From NCBI GenBank assembly GCA_000485475.1, contig AXYY01000101.1:1-20102 (forward strand): DNA of 20,102 nt. Reading direction: 5' to 3'. This document shows, one piece after another, positions 15,733 through 20,102 of this stretch. The notes beneath the pieces are model-generated. The model saw only the letters and a program-made list of their open reading frames with translations. It was not told where the DNA came from and did not search any database. This stretch comes from Candidatus Ancillula trichonymphae ImTpAt (lineage in GTDB: Bacteria > Actinomycetota > Actinomycetes > Actinomycetales > Bifidobacteriaceae). Position numbers and translations under genes: made by a program. Numbering within the stretch: position 1 is the first letter of the stretch; every line of letters begins with the position of its first letter.

Positions 15733-16800
15733 ATGTTCATAAAAACTGTCAGATTGAACGACTTTCGCTCGCACAAAACTATAAGTATTGAATTCGAGCG
15801 CGGAATAAACGTACTACTTGGAGGAAACGGAACTGGAAAGACAAATCTACTAGAAGCAATAAACTACGCAACTAGAAACTTCAGCAACAAGACCAGTAAC
15901 AAAAAGGTGCTCATACGAAAAGGAGCAGAGTGTGCGAGCATACAGCTGGTTGTTCATAAAGAATCGTTCTCGTTCACAATACAAAAAGAAATAACAACTA
16001 CTACAAAAAAGAACCAGAACACCGCACCACAGCTTTGCAAAGTAATCCTGTTTTCCCCAGAAACCACCAACATCATACTTGGTGAACCTGAAAGTAGACG
16101 AAATTATCTTGATCAAATTATCTCACAATATGACTTCACTTATTCTGACGCACTGCAGAAGTTTGAAAAAATTATCCGCCAACGAAACTTCCTGTTAAAA
16201 TCACTGAAGAAAAACTACAAATCTAGTGTTGTTGATACCTTGTCAGTTTGGAACAGTAGATTAGCAAAATATAGTGAAAATATTACCGCCAAGCGCGCGA
16301 AGCTAGTTCAACTAATAGAAAAATACTACAGTGGCATATACAACTGTGTTGCGAAGAACAACAACACCATAAAGGTCAAGTTACTGCAGTCCGTTCGCGT
16401 AAATGAAGAGGCTGAAATTGTGCGGGAACTTGAAGAAAACCTCGAGAAAGACATTCTACTAGGTTTTACAACAATTGGTGCACAAAAAGATAACCTGTTA
16501 ATTGAGGTGAATGAGTTCAGCGCGAAGGGAAATCTAAGTCAAGGTGAAATTTGGACACTTGCATTCACACTTGTTATGGTCGAACACAAGATTTTCACGG
16601 AAAAAGAGAGCAGCACAATGAACTTTCAGGAACCTGTATTGTTACTTGACGATGTATTCTTGGGAATTGATCAGAAACGGCGGCAGAAAGTTGTCGAGTT
16701 CATTGAAGGTAAAGGACAAGTAATCATCACAAGTGCAGATGAACGCGAAATTCCCAAAAACCTGAAGTTCAACCGAATTAATGTTAAACTTGATGAATGA
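15733..16800 (+). CDS. recF: DNA replication and repair protein RecF
   Basis: This 355-residue SMC-like ATPase acts with RecO and RecR to load RecA at gaps. It has Walker A GGNGTGKT (30-37), the start block LNDFRSHKTISIEF, ESRRNYLDQIISQYD and RQRNFLLKSLKK in the arm, the ABC signature region LSQGEIWTL (from about 268), Walker B LLLDDVF (D306-D307) and the D-loop GIDQKRR, then QVIITSADE. All ATPase elements are present. The usual GPHRDD block near the signature reads GAQKDN here, a divergent form. No Shine-Dalgarno is visible; the start is 18 nt after dnaN, so coupling is likely. Normal companions dciA and gyrB do not follow; the next sequence is a decayed gene on the other strand. Confidence 0.94.
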   Translation: MFIKTVRLNDFRSHKTISIEFERGINVLLGGNGTGKTNLLEAINYATRNFSNKTSNKKVLIRKGAECASIQLVVHKESFSFTIQKEITTTTKKNQNTAPQLCKVILFSPETTNIILGEPESRRNYLDQIISQYDFTYSDALQKFEKIIRQRNFLLKSLKKNYKSSVVDTLSVWNSRLAKYSENITAKRAKLVQLIEKYYSGIYNCVAKNNNTIKVKLLQSVRVNEEAEIVRELEENLEKDILLGFTTIGAQKDNLLIEVNEFSAKGNLSQGEIWTLAFTLVMVEHKIFTEKESSTMNFQEPVLLLDDVFLGIDQKRRQKVVEFIEGKGQVIITSADEREIPKNLKFNRINVKLDE

Positions 16801-16852
16801 AAGGAGCTCTCAGAATTTTGCTGAGTGAATTCTTCATGCGAGTTGTTGTACG

Positions 16853-17548
16853 CTAATTCTGGTTGGAAAAGTCGAACTCGCACTTGTACGAGATGTTGTG
16901 AACACGAAGCATTTCCTCAAACTCGTCATAATTTACTCTACTTGCTGCATCATCAATAACGAATCATTGCATCAACCGCTTCCTGAAATTCATCTGAACA
17001 GTAACTCAAGATCCAGCTTTGGTACACGGGTGTCCCTCTAAATCTTGTCCGAATGCTTTCTGCGTGCGCCTCAAAATCTCTTCACCAATCTCACGATAAA
17101 GTGTCGACATGGTAAAATAGTAGCTAAAACTTGAGTGTAAGTACCTTTACCCGCAATCGCCATATGTCCAACATGTTCAAGAGTTGTATGTGACATCGGC
17201 ATGTTGGTGTACTTCACAACATCGTATCCATTCTCCTAAACCACTTGGCCTGCATACGCTTCTCAGTTGCTATCGAAATCTGTAAGTCGTTCTAAATTGC
17301 AACATCTGCATAATCTGGTGCTAAAATTGCAATCTTGGAGTAAAGTTTCGCGTACTGAGTCAAGTACTGGTAAGTCCTGCGCAATGTAGTTCGCAAAACG
17401 ATCCTTACTCAAAGTTCCAGTTGCAAGTTCCTCAATAAACCTCCATATTGACAACCTTGTTGTAAACCTCTCTAGTTTGTTCAGTTGCAACTTCACTAAA
17501 TTTACGAGTAGTTGGTTTGCTGAACTAGAGATGATCAATCTCGGTCCC
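16853..17548 (-). pseudogene. tenA: TenA-like (thiaminase II / aminopyrimidine aminohydrolase) remnant
   Basis: Minus-strand fragments in changing frames match TenA, which salvages thiamin breakdown products to hydroxymethylpyrimidine. The clearest piece, IEELATGTLSKDRFANYIAQDLPVL (about 17370-17450), fits the N-terminal DGTL...RFxxYxxQD block with the active-site region. Later pieces, in other frames, are TLYREIGEEILRR, SYCSDEFQEAVDAMI and DDAASRVNYDEFEEMLRV, ending in CEFDFSNQN at a TAG (16853-16855), as TenA proteins end. Several shifts and stops divide them, so it is not functional. It follows the thiD remnant in the same direction, and an ancestral ThiD-TenA fusion is possible: after one indel correction the junction reads EIDHL then a stop. 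Boundaries are approximate. Confidence 0.75.
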
Positions 17549-18355
17549 CACTTCCGACTTGCAGATCCGCACCCCGTTCAATAGCCTTAGTAAGCCAGTT
17601 TTTTGCAGCAACAACACCATCCTCAACTGTGCCAACTTGTGGATAAAGTGCCGCAATTGCGCTTGAAAGTGCACAACCAGTTCCATGCGTATTCTTGGTG
17701 TTCAAAAACGGTGCACTAACTGTTGCACAACTTCACCAGATTGGTTAACCAGAACGTCTTGTGCGACACCTGCACAACTTCACCAGATTGGTTAACCAGA
17801 ACGTCTTGTGCGACACCTGCATTCAGGAAGTACCCGCCCTTTGCAAGAACCATCACCTTCTGTTGCTTGGTCAACGCACTAGCTTGCGCAACCATTTCCT
17901 CAAGAGTCTGCACCCGCAAAGAGCTTGTCAGCACCGCGAGTTCCAGAAGATTTGGGGTATAATCAGGTTTACTAAACCGAACAACTTTCCGCCTCTTCAT
18001 TCAGCAGTCGATCCCCCCCCGCTTTGAAACCATAACTGGGTCAAGCACAACGAACTTCGGGCGTTTTTCAACCAGATATTGTTTAACCACACGAACAATT
18101 TCACTAGTCCCGAGCATGCTAATCTTAAATGTATCAACTTCAACATCACTAGTAACATTATCAAGTTGTTTTATAAACGACGGCTCAACCGGCAGCACCC
18201 CAGAAACTCCAGTTGTGTTCTGTGCAGTCAAGCAAGTAACCACTCCCATTGTGCATACGCACCATGTGCTGAAAATGTTTTCAAATCAGCAAGTAAACCC
18301 CGCTCTACCAACTTGGATCGGTTCCAGCTTGGTAAAAACGCCGTTGTCTGCCCAT
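17549..18355 (-). pseudogene. thiD: Hydroxymethylpyrimidine (phosphate) kinase remnant
   Basis: Minus-strand fragments reconstruct ThiD, which phosphorylates HMP and HMP-P for thiamin. In order: AGTDPS near a possible ATG at 18355, LADLKTFSAHGAY (frame shifted), MGVVTCLTAQNTTGVSGV, VDTFKISMLGTSEI and VVLDPVMVSKRGG (18001-18249). After a G8 tract come SKPDYTPNLLELAVLTS and VLAKGGYFLNAGVAQDVL (17716-18000). A 47-bp tandem duplication breaks the frame again, and the active-site end NTHGTGCALSSAIAALYP (about 17630-17690) lies in yet another frame, closing with LQVGSG. At least five lesions are visible, so it is inactive. Good conservation of the pieces suggests recent decay. No convincing promoter; a weak GATAAA lies upstream. 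Confidence 0.85.
17724..17817. repeat. Perfect 47-bp tandem duplication inside thiD
   Basis: Two identical adjacent copies, 17724-17770 and 17771-17817, without a single mismatch. Each encodes the VAQDVLVNQSGEVVQ region on the minus strand. As 47 is not a multiple of three, the second copy throws the downstream part out of frame. Confidence 0.95.
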
Positions 18356-18486
18356 CCGTTGGTTTTATCATCAGATTTAACATCAGGCTCAACAGGGCAA
18401 TCTTCGGCTCCGGCTGCGCAAAATGGTGGTGCAGAGTATCAGGACTTACCTTTTAATGGCATATTCAATACTTTGAGTTCCTACGG

Positions 18487-19945
18487 TTAAATGCGCGTGC
18501 GCACCGTAACACTATCTGAAGTTGCTCGAACGAAATCAGTCTCATCAAGTTCGACTAATGCACCCTCATATTCTGTGCCATCTGGTAGTTTAGTTTCGCC
18601 CGGAATAAATAGCACCAGGTTTAATCACAACTTCGCCACCTTCTGTAACGTTTAACGCACCAGGAGCATCAAGTGCTCCACCACTGTCAAGAATCAGTTG
18701 ATGCGCATCAGCAACATCAACTGTTAATTTTTCTTGAGGAATTGTCAGGGTTGCTCTCTCCACTAGGTATGTGCAGGTCTGCCTTTATGGTGACTGTGAC
18801 AGGAGGGACCAGTAGCTATGTGGTTACATCGTCATCAGTTAAAATGCCATGTTCGGGATTAGAACCATTACGTCCACTTATTATCTCTCACCTGTGAAGA
18901 CCAAGCTTTTATCAATGGTGGTTGAGGCGCGCCCTCCGTTACTACTCCTACTCCTGAAGAAAGTCCAATGTTGCCAGTAGCAATTATTGTGCCACCAGTC
19001 ACGTTAATACTTCCACTCTTCCGATTGCGAATACCGCTCGCTGCCAATTTGGTCAACCATGATAACTCCTCCATTAATGGGGTAATATTCCCACCCGTAG
19101 CATAGCCACCGTCTTCAATTGATGCTGGTTCGTCACTTCCCGGTCCAGTAAAAGTCCTTACGATACCGCCATTGATAGGGGTAGTAATATTGCTACCGGA
19201 ACTTGCATAACCCCCGCCAATTCCTGCTCCTACCTTTTCCGTTTGCGAGTTTTTTAAACCAGTTGCCATTCAACGTACCTTCCTGACGAACCATAACCAC
19301 TTGCACTTTCAATGGTCAACGTTGAGCCATTTAGGGCATAAATTGCTGGAGCGTTGGTTCCGGAATCAATTGCAGTCAAACTACTCTCTCCAGAAAGAGT
19401 GATGGTGACTTCTGCGCCAGCCATATCAAACGGTGAAGCATGCTACTACTGATTGAAGCATCATCAAGTGTTATTTTCACGTTCTTCGCATCACTTTCTA
19501 CCACGACTCTATACTACTTTTGTGGTCGAACCGGTAACCCCGTTACATCTGCATCGTCTTGAATTGTAAATGTATGTCCAGTCTGTGGTATCGTTCAAGT
19601 CAATTGTGCTGCCTTCGTTCTTTCCCCCTCGTAATCGGGTTGTCCGTTTTGTGTTTGTTTCTGTTGATTTTGCTGCTCGTTCAGTGTGCCACTTGCTCTT
19701 TGATTAAATAAAACATTAGGAGTGATTTCAGGTGCAGTTAAAACTGGCTCATGTCACCATCTGCTGCAAAAGTTACTGATAGTTCAGTGCGCACAAGTGA
19801 AATTGTCAAGACAACTGCGACACTTGCAAATAATGCTAGACTTTTATTACGCGCATAACATCTGAAGACTTGCTGAAAGTGCGTTTTCTTGACTTTAAAC
19901 TGGAAAGCGGGAGGGGAGGGGTGCCCTCTTTATGAATAATTTCAT
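18487..19945 (-). pseudogene. Secreted repetitive surface protein (carbohydrate-binding/beta-solenoid type), frameshifted
   Basis: Minus-strand pieces form one decayed exported protein. From a leaderless-type ATG at 19945 (MKLFIKRAP), a single-base shift in a C-rich run leads to a signal peptide (NKSLALFASVAVVLTISLV, cleavage perhaps near TFAADGD, about 19775-19850). Then come a low-complexity Q/N stretch (NEQQNQQKQTQNGQ), TIDLNDTTDWTY, RVVVESDAKNVKITLDDASIS, and FDMAGAEVTITLSGESSLTA with ALNGSTLTIESASGYGSSG. A longer open stretch (18868-19269) has GAGIGGGYASSGSNIT, INGG and SINVTGGTIIATG, typical of Gly-rich beta-solenoid surface proteins. The end reads ALNVTEGGEVVIKPGA and a TAA at 18487. 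At least five shifts. Its exact family name and ligand are not known to me; no LPXTG motif was seen. Confidence 0.75.
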
Positions 19946-19952
19946 GATAACT

Positions 19953-19963
19953 GTTATACCACA
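19953..19963 (-). promoter_or_regulatory. Extended -10 promoter of the surface protein pseudogene
   Basis: The minus strand reads TGTGGTATAAC, one base from the element upstream of the membrane protein (859-869). The -10 ends 7 nt before ATG 19945. The promoter looks intact although the gene is broken. Confidence 0.6.
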
Positions 19964-20102
19964 ACCTCAAATAAACCACAAGTGTAGTTAGGAGAAGCTG
20001 AAAATGGCGTTTTGTTGCGCAAAAACGCGTTTGCGCACCCCAATTCACCCGCGCGCCTGCACAATAAGGTAGTGTTTTGTAGAAACTCCGTTGTGCGCAA
20101 AA
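19964..20102. other. Intergenic end segment with hairpins and a repeat shared with 913-931
   Basis: No gene is seen. The segment contains the inverted repeat GCGTTTT/AAAACGC (20007-20013 with 20022-20028) and TGCGC/GCGCA (20016-20020 with 20033-20037). AAACTCCGTTGTGCGC (20083-20098) matches the complement of 913-931 except for a 3-base indel. This suggests the same class of intergenic repeats as in the 870-1179 region. Confidence 0.5.

Noticed and set aside
16809..16827. Possible terminator after recF (CTCAG/CTGAG hairpin)
   Set aside because: The stem has only five pairs, a 7-nt loop and no U-run behind it.
17638..17646. Perfect DnaA box (TGTGGATAA) close to dnaN-recF
   Set aside because: It is a single copy that lies inside the thiD remnant, where it encodes LYPQ; no cluster of boxes or AT-rich unwinding region is near, so it is not an origin.
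17958..17963. TATAAT on the plus strand
   Set aside because: It is part of the DYTPNL codons of thiD on the other strand, with no TG extension and no gene start downstream.
18079..18490. Plus-strand frames of about 125 codons
   Set aside because: They lie antisense to clear thiD fragments and have no ribosome-binding site or recognisable domain.
18868..19269. 133-codon minus-strand frame as a separate intact gene
   Set aside because: It is the least damaged stretch of the surface protein remnant; homologous sequence continues on both sides in other frames.

Overview
This 20.1 kb window looks like part of the chromosome of a reduced-genome, moderately AT-rich actinobacterium (GC in the low to mid 40s percent by eye, not counted). 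The actinobacterial reading rests on four things: the form of UvrA (a CPNEH zinc module), an RlmB with a basic N-terminal tail, a SecG with the HKG-GGGLSDMFGGG core, and heavy use of leaderless transcripts. A pyruvate formate-lyase resembling those of bifidobacteria points to an anaerobic fermenter, possibly a Bifidobacteriales-like host-associated or symbiotic lineage. The taxonomic placement is inference.

Layout. At the left edge (1-852, minus strand) is an unrecognised single-pass membrane coiled-coil protein, followed by the first codons of another gene running off the window. A hairpin-rich divergent intergenic region (about 853-1196) separates it from a tight plus-strand operon: histidine phosphatase, rlmB, aroE, prmC (1197-4598). 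A UvrD/PcrA helicase (4799-6976, minus) converges on prmC. Its C-terminal Tudor-like domain has been moved out of frame. Divergent from pcrA is pflB (7164-9479). Then come a frameshifted polyprenol-phosphate mannose synthase pseudogene (9495-10277), secG, terC overlapping uvrA, and dnaN-recF (14590-16800). From 16.85 kb to 19.95 kb the minus strand is entirely decaying genes: a thiD/tenA thiamin-salvage locus broken by a 47-bp tandem duplication and a G8 tract, and a secreted repetitive surface protein.

How the genes work together. The intact genes are housekeeping: rRNA and release-factor methylation, the shikimate pathway, DNA repair and replication (PcrA, UvrA, DnaN, RecF), protein export (SecG) and fermentation (PflB). 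The broken ones are accessory: mannolipid/glycoconjugate synthesis, thiamin salvage and a surface adhesin-like protein. This pattern fits genome reduction.

The strongest regular signal is the promoter design. Six genes or gene remnants carry TG-N-TATAAT-type extended -10 elements, and in five of them exactly 6 nt separate the -10 from the start codon, so the mRNAs should begin at the start codon. Genes inside operons, and secG with its longer leader, mostly carry Shine-Dalgarno sequences instead. No tRNA, rRNA, insertion sequence or CRISPR array was seen, and no clearly novel multi-gene system was found.
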